Assembly (NCBI GenBank): GCA_954871525.1 | Contig: OX940866.1 | Span: forward strand, 14,035,001 to 14,099,000 | Length of the DNA: 64,000 nucleotides | From: Parietaria judaica | Taxonomy: Eukaryota; Streptophyta; Magnoliopsida; Rosales; Urticaceae | Direction: 5' to 3' | Part shown: positions 23,693-35,245 of the stretch, piece by piece | How the letters are laid out: each line of letters opens with the position of its first letter | Position numbering within the stretch: position 1 is the stretch's first letter | Notes under the pieces: model-generated | What the model was told of the DNA's origin: nothing | Seen by the model: only the letters and a program-made list of their open reading frames with translations | Database searches by the model: none | Position numbers and translations under genes: made by a program

Positions 23693-24297
23693 TATAAAAG
23701 CCTAACATTAGCAAACTTGTTAGTTGAGCATAAATACATAATAGCAGTAAAGGACTTTTTAATAATGCTATTTGTCAAAAAATAATAAATGCAGTAACCC
23801 TCATATGACATTATTATTATTGACATAGAGTAAAATAACATTTATCTCTATTTAGTTATAGAATAAAACTACCCTTTTACTCTTAACTCTTTTAAAGATC
23901 TAAGAAGTCCTTAGTTGCCTAATCCTATTAGGGTTTCCTAAGGTTCTAAAAAGAACTTAACATCTCCAGTTGCCTAATCCTATTAGGGTTCACTGGTCAA
24001 GCACCGCCGTACCTTGAACCGGCGGACAACAAGGTCCTTCGCGCATTATCAAAATCAAACCAAGAATCCATCCTACCCTGGTAGGTCTGTCCAGAACGAT
24101 CAAGAGCTTGACCAGGGTCCAAAATAGGAAGACTATACACTTGATATTCTTATTGAGGGGTTTTAATTAAACTAACCAATTATTTTGTTCCAGTTCCATT
24201 AAAACATCTTTAAAACTAGACTAATAATTATGTAACATAAGTTAGAAAAAAGGCTATGCTAATTAAAGACTTATCTAATAAATCTTAATGATTCAAA

Positions 24298-26155
24298 AAG
24301 TTTCACAGTTTTGAATCCTATATACACAGTTTTTGCCTCCCGGGGCAACAATTTTTTAATTAAATTGTACGAATCTAATAAAAATTTACACAGTTTTGAA
24401 TCCCATATACACAGTTTTTGCCTACGCGTACCACAGTTTTTTTTCCACAGTTTTGAATCCAATGTACACGGTTTTTTGAACGAGGTTACACAGTTTTTTT
24501 TACTTATATTTATTCAACAACTTTATTTATTTTTCAAAATTAATAAAAAAATTCACAGTTTTGATCCTATATACACAGTTTTGTAGTAGAGGTTACACGG
24601 TTTTTTTACTTATATTTCTCACCAAACTTTATTCGTAATTTGAATTTCGCAAAATGTTACACAGTTCTGAATCCCATATACACAGTTTTTGCCTCCACGG
24701 GCCACAGTTTTTGGATTAAATTGATGGATTTAAAAAAAAAAAACTTCACAGTTTTGAATCCCATATACACAGTTTTTTCCTAAGTGTTACACGGTTTTTT
24801 TTTCACAGTTTTAAATCCCATATACACAGTTTTGTGGTAGAGGTTACACGGTTTTTTTACTTATATTTCTCACCAAACTTTATTCGTAATTTGAATTTCG
24901 CAAAATGTTACACAGTTCTGAATCCCATATACACAGTTTTTGCCTCCACGGGCTACAGTTTTTGGATTAAATTGATGGATTTAAAAAAAAAACTTCACAG
25001 TTTTGAATCCCATATACACAGTTTTTTCCTAAGTGTTACACGATTTTTTTTTCACAGTTTTGAATCCCATATACACAGTTTTGTGGTAGAGGTTACACGG
25101 TTTTTTTACTTATATTTCTCACCAAACTTTATTCGTAATTTGAATTTCGCAAAATGTTACACAGTTCTGAATCTCATATACACAGTTTTTGCCTCCACGG
25201 GCCACAGTCTTTGAATTAAATTGACGGATTTTTTTTAAAAAAACTTCACTGTTTTGAATCCCATATACACAGTTTTTGCCTAAGTGTTACATGGTTTTTT
25301 TTTTCCACAGTTTTGAATCCTATATACACAGTTTTGTAGTACAGGTTACATGGTTTTTTTACTTATATTTCTCACCAAACTTTATTCGTAATTTGAATTT
25401 CGCAAAATGTTACACAGTTCTGAATCCAATATACACAGTTTTTTCCTCCACGGGCCACAGTTTTTGGATTAAATTGACGGATTTAAAAAAAAAAACTTCA
25501 CAGTTTTGAATCCCATATACACAGTTTGTGCCTAAGTGTTACACGGTTTTTTTTTTCACAGTTTTGAATCCCATATACACAGTTTTGTGGTAGAGGTTAC
25601 ACGGTTTTTTTTACTTATATTTCTCACCAAACTTTAATCGTAATTTGAATTTCGCAAAATTTTACACAGTTTTGAATCCCATATACACAGTTTTTGCCTC
25701 CACGGGCCACAGTTTTTGAATTAAATTGACGGATTTTTTAATAAAAAACTTCACAGTTTTGAATCCCATGTACACAGTTTTTGCCTAAGTGTTACACGGT
25801 TTTTTTTTCACAGTTTTGAATCCTATATACACAGTTTTGAATCCCATATACACAGTTTTTGCCTACGTGTACCACAGTTTTTTTTCACAGTTTTAAATCC
25901 CATGTACACGGTTTTTTGAATGAGGTTACACGGTTTTTTTACTTATATTTATTGAACAACTTTATTTATTTTTCAAAATTAATAAAAAGTTACACCGTTT
26001 TGAATCCTATATACACAATTTTTGCCTCCCGGGGCAACAGTTTTTTAATTAAATTGTTCAAATCTAATAAAAATTTACACAGTTTTGAATCCTATTTGTA
26101 CAGTTTTTGCCAACTGGTACCACAGTTTTTTTTGCAAAGTTTTGAATCCTATTTA
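24298..26155. repeat. Higher-order tandem array in element A
   Basis: Units of about 35-45 bp (cacagttttgaatcccatat then acacagtttttgcct) are organised into a higher-order repeat of about 250 bp, seen about five times. Each copy is marked by ttctcaccaaactttattcg (about 24620, 24870, 25120, 25370 and 25620). Short open frames here are by-products of the periodicity. Confidence 0.95.
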
Positions 26156-26377
26156 AACTAGCCTGAATTTTATGATTAAAAACAATCCAATATGATTAGA
26201 AACTTTTTTATTATTGGTGCTTTTGTACAACTAAAATGTCATGTATTTTTATTACAAAGGTACAAACCTAGCTACATAGCTAAAAGCCATGTATTTATTT
26301 GACCTAATTGAATAAAGCTCAAACACAAGCAACGAAACTAAGATACATCTTTCATATATTATACTAGGAAACCTCTT

Positions 26378-26674
26378 TCAAAAACACAAAAAAAGATTTA
26401 CATTCACAGCAACTATCAATGAGCAAATGCAACAACAAAGTTCTTGTCTTCTTCTTCTTCGTCCTTGTCGTAAGGCGCTGCTTCGTCGTTCTCCTTTTCT
26501 TGCTTGACTAAGCCAACCTAGATCGGCTGCATTTACATCACTCGAAGCAATATTCTGGCAACACGCATCAAGAATCACATATCCAAACCAACCTAGCTGG
26601 TCAAAAACTCTGTGGCTTGAATCACGCTTCAAATAGGCCTTCTTTTTAGTATTTCGAGCACATCTAAAACACAT
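26378..26674 (-). pseudogene. Unidentified gene-like fragment in element A
   Basis: A 98-residue minus frame without recognisable domain. In another frame the same DNA gives a plausible acidic protein end (DKDEEEEDKNF), suggesting a captured and frameshifted host exon. It lies between the CT-rich leader and the tandem array, the position taken by the helicase/L3 fragments in element B. I do not recognise the source. Confidence 0.3.
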
Positions 26675-27269
26675 CGGAATATTAAACGAAAATTAGGGAA
26701 CATACTTTAACCTCCAGGGACCAGTGATCGGAATAATAAACGAAAATTAGGGAACATACACACACACACAGGTGACTAGCCTCCAAAATATAGATTGATT
26801 CGAACTCGGAACACAAAAATAGCAAACACGTTGTGTGTGCTATCTTGCGTTAAAAATCGGCTCAGCATCGGATCTTGGTTGTGTTTTTCTAGTGTATCGG
26901 CTCAGCATCCTCTGCATTGGCAGAAGAATGGTGAGGAAACGAAGACCAGACATCGTACTGGGTTGCGTCGACGGCGAGGGCTGGGTTGCGTCGTGCTGGG
27001 TTGCGTCGACGGCGAGGGCTGCGTCGTGGGTTTCGTGAGAGAGAGAGAGAGAGAGATAGAGAGAGAAAGATAGAGAGATAGAGAGAGAGAGAGAGGAGTA
27101 TGGAATCGAAAGAGAGAAAGAGAAAGAGGGAAAGGGAGAGAAAGGGGGAAAGGGTTAAGTTAACCCAAGACTTGGGTTAAAATTGTGTTTGGGGCATAGT
27201 TTTGTAATTTAATAAAGTCGGGTCTTAAATCGTTCAAACATGCTTCGCGGGGCACATTTTTTGTAGTTT

Positions 27270-27272
<3 letters not shown>
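26675..27272. other. CT-rich leader and terminus of element A
   Basis: Contains a two-copy repeat of ttaaacgaaaattagggaac (near 26680 and 26740), GC-rich gcgtcgacggcgagggctg repeats (about 26965-27020), a GA-repeat block (27038-27150; CT on the minus strand) and the shared terminus. No intact gene. Confidence 0.6.
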
Positions 27273-27310
<38 letters not shown>

Positions 27311-27538
27311 CTTGGTGTTAAGAAGTTAATTATGATATTTATAGACCTTTTCACAAGTTTCTCATATATTTTGTGCCTAACTAGAATTACACATAATTTA
27401 TGAGCATGTATTACTAAATGTCCCATACATGCACACGCCCGCCCGTGCGCTCGCGCGCGCGCACACATCTTATGAAAGTGTTATGGGTATTTTTCAGAGC
27501 CTAGAAAAATTAAGGCTCAACCCAAAAAAATAACCCCG

Positions 27539-27938
27539 GTGTCCGTTTTTCGAACCGAAAGATGCTGCGGGTGCGAAATTAATTCACGAATTTATCGCAT
27601 CGGAACGGAAGAAACCGCACCGACATGGAAGAAACTGCACCTTCAAACGTAAAAAAGGGAGATATAATTAAATGGAAAAATATTAAAGTATTAAAATACA
27701 TCATGGGTGTCCGTTTTCCGAACAGAAAAATGCTGTGGGTGCGAAATTGATTCGCTAATTTATCGCATCGGAACGGAAGAACCCGCAAGGGCGTGGAAGA
27801 AACCGCACCCTGAAACGTCACCCTCAGTTGTCTGTTTTCCGACCGGAAGATTCAGCGGGTGCAAAATTTATTCACGAATTTATCGCATCAGAACGGAAGA
27901 AATCGCACCGGCGTAGAAGAAACCGCACCCGCAAAAGT
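27539..27938. repeat. Three-copy GC-richer tandem repeat
   Basis: Copies at about 27539-27655, 27707-27820 and 27828-27938 share gtccgttttccgaac, atttatcgcatcggaacgga and gaagaaaccgcacc. Divergence between copies is substantial. Confidence 0.85.
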
Positions 27939-28091
27939 CAAAGAGGCAAAAAAGTAAATATATTTAAATCCATAAGGGATGAAACAATAACTTTATAATT
28001 GCCTCAAGATCCCTGGACCATCTATAAATAGGAGCTTAATTTCAATCAAACGGTAACTCATTCAAATGCTCCCTACAACTATAAAACTCCA

Positions 28092-28169
<78 letters not shown>

Positions 28170-28318
28170 AAATACCAGACTAATGTTGAGCTTTGGAGGT
28201 AAATAGGGAGGTACCCCCTCCCGTTCCTCTGACCAGGTTTTTTATGATACTACAGATTAAGAAGCTAGCTAGAACGGAGGCGCTGGAGAAATCTTAAGGC
28301 CCAATCGTCGATCAGACC

Positions 28319-28580
28319 TACGGAGGTTCCGGTTCTCTGTGATCGCCGACCTATATCCTGAGCCTTAGAGCTTTGTGGTAACGTGTCGGTGGACCAGGTT
28401 CCAGTCCGACGGTAACCGGGGGGTTCAATCAAGGTCTGATCTTTGACCTGTCTTACGGAGGTTCTGGTTTCTTCGGTTACTGACCTATATCCGAGTCTTA
28501 GGACTTTATGGTAATGGGTCAGAGGACCCGGTTCTGGTCCGACGGTAAACGGAGGGTCCAATCTACCAGATGCTAGAGTC
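28319..28580. repeat. Two-copy tandem repeat of about 134 bp
   Basis: Copies at about 28319-28447 and 28453-28580 share acggaggttc, gacctatatcc, ggttc(c/t)ggtccgacggtaa-type blocks. A minus-strand frame across it is a shadow. Confidence 0.8.
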
Positions 28581-28799
28581 CAAACTCTAAGCCCAAGAAA
28601 AGTCAACAAATGACGATGGGCCCGGCCCAAACTCCGTGTTTATGTCGCTACAGTGTTTGATCTAATTTTGTGCATCAACGGGAAGACTTTTCATTTGTAT
28701 TTTGTCTTTACGTAGTGCGCGCACATACACACACACATGATACGTCTTATGGAAGACTCTTCATTTTGTATTTTGGTCATTTTTTTAGAGAAAACTGAG

Positions 28800-29834
28800 C
28801 TTTCATATATTAACACGTGGGATTGAAATCCTTATAATTATCGGCAACTAGCCAATCTGGACAACTCAAATACTAGAAATCCATAGAAAAAAAGGTGAGC
28901 CGAGCTCTCGCGAGAGTGTTAGTCACTCCGTTACAATATCTTGGGACCCAATGACAAGCTACGTTATCACCTACCGATCGAGACATGGACTTAATATCCT
29001 CCAAAATCGGGTTTTGTTGCGCGAAGACAGTCCGATTCCACGACTGAGATCTTCCTGTCCCGCTGCCGAAAGAATTGAGACCCCCTCCGGATAGCTAGGA
29101 ACTCCGCTGTTAGTACCGTATCAACATCTTCCATAAACTAGACAACCAGTCCAATAACCGACCCCCGGGTGAACTTAACGACAGCGCCTACAGCAGCTCA
29201 TCTCGTCGTTTTATCCCACGCCGCATCGACATTTAGTTGTGACCACCATGATCGGCACCACTCCACGCTTCCGGCCTCTTTATCCGGTCCACAACATCCT
29301 TCCCCGTTACCTTAGCGCATGATTTGAACCTAGAAAACCAGCAAGCAACCTCACCCACCCACGCAGCCGGTGTCTTGGTGTGGTTTTCAAACAAATGTTG
29401 ATTACGATCAGCCCATGAGGCCCAAATGAGGCCACTAAAAAGTTCTAAATCCGAGTTTGATAGAACGTTTGGAGCTCGGAAGCATAATTCCCTAAAAGGG
29501 ACTGCTCCCGTCTTTTCTACCCATTATTGTAGCAACGATGATCTCCAAATGGCTTGGGCCCACACGCATCCCCAAACGGTGTGTAGTGCGTTCTCTGGAA
29601 GGGCTCTGCAAAAGTTACAAAACGGTACACAACTAATCCCTCGGGCCCGGAGAGCGCCATACGTCGGGAGGGCCTCAAACCAAGCCCTCCACACAAGATG
29701 TTTAACCTTCGGTGGAATGTTGAGATTCCACATATTTCCACCATCTTGGTTCAAGACTCGTCGACCCCGAAGGACCACCATTTGTTTCCGATCTTGCGAG
29801 TCGGTACCCCGAACGGACCGTGTACACTCCGTCC
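28800..29834 (-). pseudogene. LINE ORF2 3' part: zinc knuckle and RNase H
   Basis: On the minus strand the segment encodes the end of SGYRLAR-like sequence, NIPPKVKHLVWRAWFEALP, knuckle residues FCNFC...HTVWGC, then an RNase H start LNVDAAWDKTTR (about 29190-29240) interrupted by a stop. Several further breaks follow. It is the downstream half of the ORF whose upstream half lies at 48053-49778. Confidence 0.8.
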
Positions 29835-30118
29835 CAGGCCCGGGTCTATAGCTGGGCGATTTGGGCAATTGCCCAAGGCTCACTCAAGGTAAAGGCCCAC
29901 AACTAGATATGTGTTAAACCAATTAATTTTTTTCTTTTTCGAAAAATATTTTTATAGAGTATTTTAAAGGCCCAATGGAGTCGATGCTAAGTAAAGAGTA
30001 AAAACACTATGGGTAATGGGTCCCACTCATCCATATAAAGCTTTTACTTTTATTTTGCTTATTTTATTTTTTTTCTCTCTTCCCTGTCTACTCTAATATG
30101 ATCCATAGAGCTGTGCAA

Positions 30119-30245
30119 ACCACGTCGCCACTCACGACGCGACGCGTCGCGACGCCTACAGTGCGAGTCGCGACGCGTCGCGATTCACGCGGCAAAAGTC
30201 GCGATTCGTCGCGACGAGGAGGGGAAATCGCGACGACCAGGGGCT
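30119..30245. promoter_or_regulatory. Left subterminal motif cluster of hAT-2
   Basis: Many copies of cgcgacg / cgtcgcg in both orientations. Clusters of short motifs near hAT ends are typical transposase binding sites; a function here is inferred. Confidence 0.6.
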
Positions 30246-30670
30246 CGATCCGCGCACTTGATCGTGTGGCTGAGATTACGCCACATCATCGATCCGAGGG
30301 GAGTGAAAAGTTGTGTTTGTTGGTGGCAAAAATAACACAATTTTTACCCGAAATTTATTTATTACCCACAATTATTACCCACTTTACTCGAATTCCAACC
30401 CTAAAATTTCAAATTTCAATATTTTTTCACCCACTTTCTCCTCACAATTATTCACCCACTTCACCCACCACAATAATTATTCACCCACCCCACCCTCTCC
30501 TAAAACCCTATAAATACCACCTCTTCCTCCCTCATTTCCTCACCAACAATCTCTCAACTCTCTCTCAAATTCTCTCAACTCTCCAAGTTTTTTCCACTCT
30601 CAATCTCCAAAGTTCCAAAGTTCTAAACTTCCAAAGTTCCAATTTTCTAAATTCCTAAAGTTCTATCATT

Positions 30671-31230
30671 ATGTCTCGAAGAAGCGGCGGTAGTTCCGGG
30701 GGTCGAAGGGCGGCCAGGAATTTGCAACCCCAATTTCTACAAGGGGGAACATCAGAGCCTTGTCCCGACGGCTACATTCCCGTTAGGCTACCGACAGAAA
30801 TATTCCCTTCCCCTCACAATCCAGATTATCCCGACGATACAGTACGGTCTCTAAGACCTAGTCTAGTCCGGGCGGTGGCCCAGCACCACGCCAATCCCGA
30901 CCGTGTGCCCCAAGAGTTGGTCGACGCGGTGGCTCAATGTAGGGGGGGAAATAACGATCCTTTTTTCAATCTCATGTTACGGGAAGGTGCCGAATACGGA
31001 GCTCAAGGTCCCGAAGGTGCCGATCCCGACGAACCTCAAGGTCCCGAAGATGCCGATCCCGACCAAACTCAACGTCCCTACGATGCCGATCCCGACGACT
31101 ATCAAACGCCGCCCTCGATCCGTGGTTCAAATATCGGGGTGTACAACCACGGTTCTTCTCAACCTTCCAATCAAGATAGCGGTGAAGCCTCCGTTGCCCG
31201 TCCTCGACGAAGTTGACGTCCTTCTACCGG
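30671..31230 (+). CDS. hAT-2 transposase, probable exon 1 (one nonsense codon)
   Basis: Starts with an ATG after a leader containing cctataaatacc (about 30508). Encodes a low-complexity N-terminus: a basic Ser/Arg/Gly start (SRRSGGSSGGRRAARN), then DPD-rich acidic repeats (GADPDEPQGPEDADPDQTQ). A strong donor (ccgg|gtaata) at 31230/31231 joins exon 2 at 32056 in the same frame, but an in-frame TGA at 31214-31216 lies 14 bp before the donor. Without that stop the gene would read through. An upstream donor that keeps frame was not found. Exon assignment is inference from splice signals and phase. Confidence 0.6.
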
Positions 31231-32055
31231 GTAATAACCTTTAATCCTTTTTTTATTTCATTAATTATTAATTTTTTATTAATTAATAAGTTAGTACTTA
31301 ATAATAAATAATAAATAATAATTAATAAGTAATAAATAATAATTAAAAATAATAATTAATTTTTAATAATTATTAAATAATAATCACTTGAAAGTCTTAG
31401 TATGCTCTGTGGTTGCGGTTCCGACTGATCTTCCGCATCAGAAACGATTTTCTTGAGATTTAATTATCATTTAATCATATTATCTTAATTAATTAATTTC
31501 GTTTAATTTTTTTTACGATAAATATTATAGTTTAATTATTTTAGTTTATTTAATTAATTTGTCACGTATCTTGAAAGTCTTAGTATGCTCTGTGGTTGCG
31601 GTTCCGACTGATCTTCCACATCAGAAACGATTATCTTGATATCTAATAAGTTAACGGGATTAAAAATGGTAATTTGTATGTGTGGTGATTATTATAAAGT
31701 TCTTAATGGAATACGGTGTCTTAGAAAGATTGGTTTTTAAATAAGGTTTGCTTTGCAATCTCCTCCAAGCTAGCCTGGGAACCTCGGGGAGTTCTGTCTA
31801 GAAAAGCTTGGGCATAAAGCGAGATCATAGCATCCTTTCCAGTCGATCTGGCCGTGGAACCTCGGGGAGTTCCGTCAAAAAGAGCTTGATAATGATTTCC
31901 ACACATAGAAAATACCATTTTTAATTTCGTTAACTCTTTTAATTAACTATATGAAATTTAATTAATTAATAGGATTAATATTAATATTTAATCCATGTAA
32001 AATTAATACCCATTTTTATTTTGTTAACCTTTTTTCTCCCGTATATTTTTAATAG
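31231..32055 (+). other. Intron of the hAT-2 transposase gene
   Basis: GT at 31231 and AG at 32054-32055, preceded by a T-rich tract. AT-rich except for two direct repeat pairs: a block of about 70 bp at 31388-31457 and 31570-31639 (tagtatgctctgtggttgcg) and ggaacctcggggagtt at about 31778 and 31855. Confidence 0.6.
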
Positions 32056-33967
32056 GGAAAGTCCTCCTGCCTTGTTGTGGGGACGACCAAACAAAGCGAA
32101 GGTGTGGGATTATTTTCACGAGGAACGACGGGTGGAGAATGGTGTTCGAATCAAGATCGCCACGTGCAAGAAGTGCCATGAAACCCTCGATGCGTTGGGG
32201 GACAAAGGAACCGGCTACTTGACGCGACATAAGAAAGCGTGCTACGGAGACGGTAACGAGGTAAACACAGCACAGGTAAGTGCTCTTATTACCGAAAATT
32301 TACGGAAATGGACCCTCGAGTGGTTACTGTCTACGGGCGCACCGATGAGTTTGGTGGAAAACCCTGCGCATACACAATATATGCAAAGGGTTAATCCGTC
32401 TTACGAACAGTTTTCCCGTACGACGTATACCAGGGACATGGAAAATGCTTACAAAATGCAAAAAAATTATTTGGTCGATTTTTTCAAAATGTCCAACATT
32501 AACGTTGCTTTTACCACCGACTTGTGGAGCGGTCCGAGTCTTAACGACTATTTGAGTCTGACCGCCCATTACGTCGACGAGAATTGGGATCCATGTCAAA
32601 AACTTTTAAACATGTCACCATTCGAGTGTCGCCATACCGGCAAAAACATTTCCGATAAATTAATAGAATTATTCAATGATTGGGGTTTGCAAAATCGTAT
32701 CATTTCTATTACGTTAGACAATGCCGCAAACAATAACGCCGCTATTACTATCTTAGAAAATAGTTTGCCCGGTTCTCCTTTTCGTAATATTTTACATCAA
32801 AAATGTGCTTGTCACATCATTAATTTAATTGCTAGAACGGAGGAACGAAATATTTCAGGGCACATTGACAAAATACGCGGCGTTGTCGATTGGATCCGGC
32901 ATTCTCAAACCACCGTTAGGTGGAGACGATTTTGTAAAGAGCACAATCATAAAGCTAATAAGTTTGGTTTAGACAACAATACACGATGGAACTCTACATA
33001 TCTAATGCTTTCAGTTTTTTGTAGACAGAGATTACCGTTAAGCGCTTTCCTCCTCACCGAACTAGAGGCCTCGGAGCGGATCACGGAGGCAGAATGGGAA
33101 ATGGCCCAGAAATTCACCCAATTCCTTAAACCTTTTTACGCTGTTACTTTAAATTTTTCAAACCAAAGACAACTTTCCTTGAATCATGGTCTTTCGGGTC
33201 TTTACGAAATTACAAACACTTTTTCTGAATTCGCAAATAACCCTGTTATTTCGCCCATGATTGAGGGAATGGTTGCAAAATTCAAAAGTTATTGGGATCC
33301 ACCCCCTTTTTCGTATTGTTTCGGTGCTATCTTGGATCCCCGTATTATGTTTACGTTCGGGCCTTTGATGTCAGCAATCGGGACAAACTTAGGGGTGGAT
33401 TACACTGATTATATTAAGGTTGTTAATGAAGCTTTTTATGAACTTTACAGTGAATACGACCGGCGGTTCCCACAGTTCAACGTGGAGGCGGAGCAAAGGG
33501 CAGTTATGGAAAGCCCAACCAAGACCGGCCTAGCATTTGTCCGGAGACTGAAGCAAAGACTGGATCGCGGAGAAGCATCGGGATCCGGTACGCCACCGGC
33601 ACGAGCGGAGGAAACGGACGGTGCCCCGCAAGAACTGAAGCGGTACTACGGCCTGCGGATCGACGAGGACTTCGTCGAGTTCGATGTGATTGGATGGTGG
33701 AAGAATCAACGGGAAAGATTCCCGATATTGGCGAGAATGGCGAGGGATATACTGTCCATCCCCATTTCCAGCGTTGCTTCGGAGAGCGCGTTCAGCTCGG
33801 CTCAGCATATAATCGACGACCGGAGGGCGTCAACAACTCCCACACACCTCGAGCAAGCGGTGGTGTTGAACGATTGGATGTTCCGCAACCCCACCATCGC
33901 CCAACGGTCCGAGCCAACTGACCTAGAGCTTATGACGCAAAGGTTTAACGACTGGTTCCCCGAGTGA
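32056..33967 (+). CDS. hAT transposase, main exon
   Basis: About 636 residues from the acceptor to the stop at 33965-33967; the open frame extends upstream to 32021 into the intron. A BED-type zinc finger comes first (CKKC ... LTRHKKAC). The RNase H-like catalytic fold follows with Asp in TTDLWS (codon 32519-32521), Asp in SITLDNAANN (about 32710) and Glu in SVASESAFS (about 33782). A hAT C-terminal dimerisation block (RRASTTPTHLEQAVVLNDW) closes it. The predicted role is excision and reinsertion of hAT elements, acting in the nucleus. No stop or frameshift interrupts this exon, and the catalytic residues are all present. Confidence 0.9.
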
Positions 33968-34424
33968 CGCAATGTAAACGCCAATATGATGTGCTCTTTC
34001 CTCTCTTGGTTTTATGTCCCTAAGGAGGGTTTTTCAAGAGAGGTTTTAGTGAGGCATCTTGTAATATTTACATTGAATATTTACAACTTCTTCCACCATA
34101 TTGTAATATTCACAATGAATAATACAACTTTTTTTTTAATATCTTGTTTTATCATATTTACTTATTTGTTTTAGAATTTTAATAATTATTAATATGGTAC
34201 ACATTAATACTTATTAACATATATTACAACTTAAAAATTAACTTATAAATTAAAATTAATAATATGTTACACAATAATAACATACTAAAATATTAATTTT
34301 GAAATAAATAAAGTTTAAATAATAAGTTTACATAATTTAATACTTAAATTCGGATAAAAACTAATAAAATTAAACATTGGAAACAAAAATTAACTTTTGC
34401 CGCAGCCCTTTTTTTGGTCCTTCC

Positions 34425-34525
34425 TCGCCAAATCGCGACCAGCCAAGCCACGACGCATCGCGACGTCCCTGCTCGCGATTTTGGCGACTTTCGTCGCGAT
34501 CGGTCGCGACGAAGGCGCGTGCAGC
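34425..34525. promoter_or_regulatory. Right subterminal motif cluster of hAT-2
   Basis: Repeated tcgcgac / gtcgcga words mirror the cluster at the left end, supporting the element boundaries. Confidence 0.6.
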
Positions 34526-34770
34526 ATTGATCCAGATTCCAAGTGACTCATCACTACATATAAAATACTATTGATTTTTGTTTACAAAGTAATTGATTAA
34601 AAAAAATTAATTCCATTCTAAATACATTTATTATTGAAGAATATTACTGCTATTTTAGAATTTGTTGCTTCAATATAGATAGGCTGTTTTAATTCATTTT
34701 TCTTAAAGATTTATTTAGAAATAATTATGTTTGAGTTAATTAACTATAATATTTATAGAAAATAATTTAT

Positions 34771-35240
34771 GGGTTAATGACGGCGAAAATACCTAAACTT
34801 TGGTCAAAGAACCCCTCATGTACCCAAAGTCGAAAAGTGGTGATAAAAGTACCCATATTACGTTTTGGGGCTATGGACCAATTTTTTCCGTCCATCCACT
34901 AACGGTGTAGTCTACGTGGCCGTTAGCCTCTTTCTACGTGGCATGCCACATGATCGTTGACCGCCAAGTCATCCAAACTTTGGGTATTTATGCTGTTATA
35001 AACCAAAGTTTGGGTATTTATGCCGCGATAAACCATTCTAAAAAAAATCGATTGCTGACATCATCTAAATAAAAGTTAAAACATTATGGCTTTGGTAAGA
35101 CTCGAACCCATCACTTTCCCCCCACATATAAGAGCAATAGAACCACTAAAACACATTCACCTCACGTTATATCTTGACAAAAATAAAAATATAAATAGAA
35201 ACTTATTAATAAGTGACATAGTAATAGAAACATATATTTT
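34771..35240 (+). repeat. Left inverted arm of foldback element
   Basis: Complementary to 38454-38918 with scattered mismatches. Includes ctacgtggcatgccac and the repeated word tttgggtatttatgc. Confidence 0.85.
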
Positions 35241-35245
35241 TTCGC

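Larger units (their letters stand above)
17592..24240 (-). mobile_element. Decayed minus-strand copia retrotransposon
   Basis: A 745-bp LTR at the left (17592-18336) is followed on its right by a complemented purine tract. Eroded pol sequence (integrase end recognisable at about 21720-21900) and a gag frame (23093-23692) come next, all on the minus strand. The 5' LTR and primer site expected right of 24240 are missing, so the element is truncated there, close to the tandem array of element A. It contains a 649-bp hAT insertion at 19788-20436. Confidence 0.75.
24298..27272 (-). mobile_element. Element A: gene-bearing transposon with tandem array
   Basis: Read on the minus strand from 27272, the end begins GGGAAACTAC. 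It shares most bases over roughly 130 bp with the end of element B (39057 onward), including a cccgactttattaaattaca-like block and acccaag. A CT-rich leader follows, then gene-like sequence (26370-27040), then a tandem array (24298-26155). Element B has the same order. The terminus abuts a TA microsatellite (27273-27307), as in B. The far end near 24298 was not identified, so the length is a minimum. The class is uncertain; a Mutator-like element is my best guess. Confidence 0.6.
27273..28788. other. Repeat-filled spacer between element A and LINE
   Basis: Holds a TA microsatellite (27273-27307), an alternating cgcgcgcgcgcaca stretch (27440-27468), a three-copy and a two-copy tandem repeat (listed separately), a CT then TA microsatellite (28095-28168) and a TATA-like ctataaatagg at 28022. 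No gene. Confidence 0.6.
30106..34526 (+). mobile_element. hAT-2: hAT transposon with own transposase gene
   Basis: Flanked by atgatcca (30098-30105) and ttgatcca (34527-34534), an 8-bp duplication with one mismatch. Ends are tagagctgtgca and the complement of gtgcagca, a short imperfect inverted repeat. Dense cgcgacg words lie just inside both ends, and a two-exon transposase gene fills the middle. The 4421-bp length is normal for an autonomous plant hAT. Confidence 0.8.

Noticed and set aside
24298..26155. CRISPR-like regular spacing of repeats
   Set aside because: The sequence between repeats is itself repeated, and the genome is a plant's; it is a higher-order tandem array.
24311..26161. 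Several open frames of 77-126 residues with HSFESHIHSF-like repeats
   Set aside because: They are translations of the tandem array; period and stop spacing explain them.
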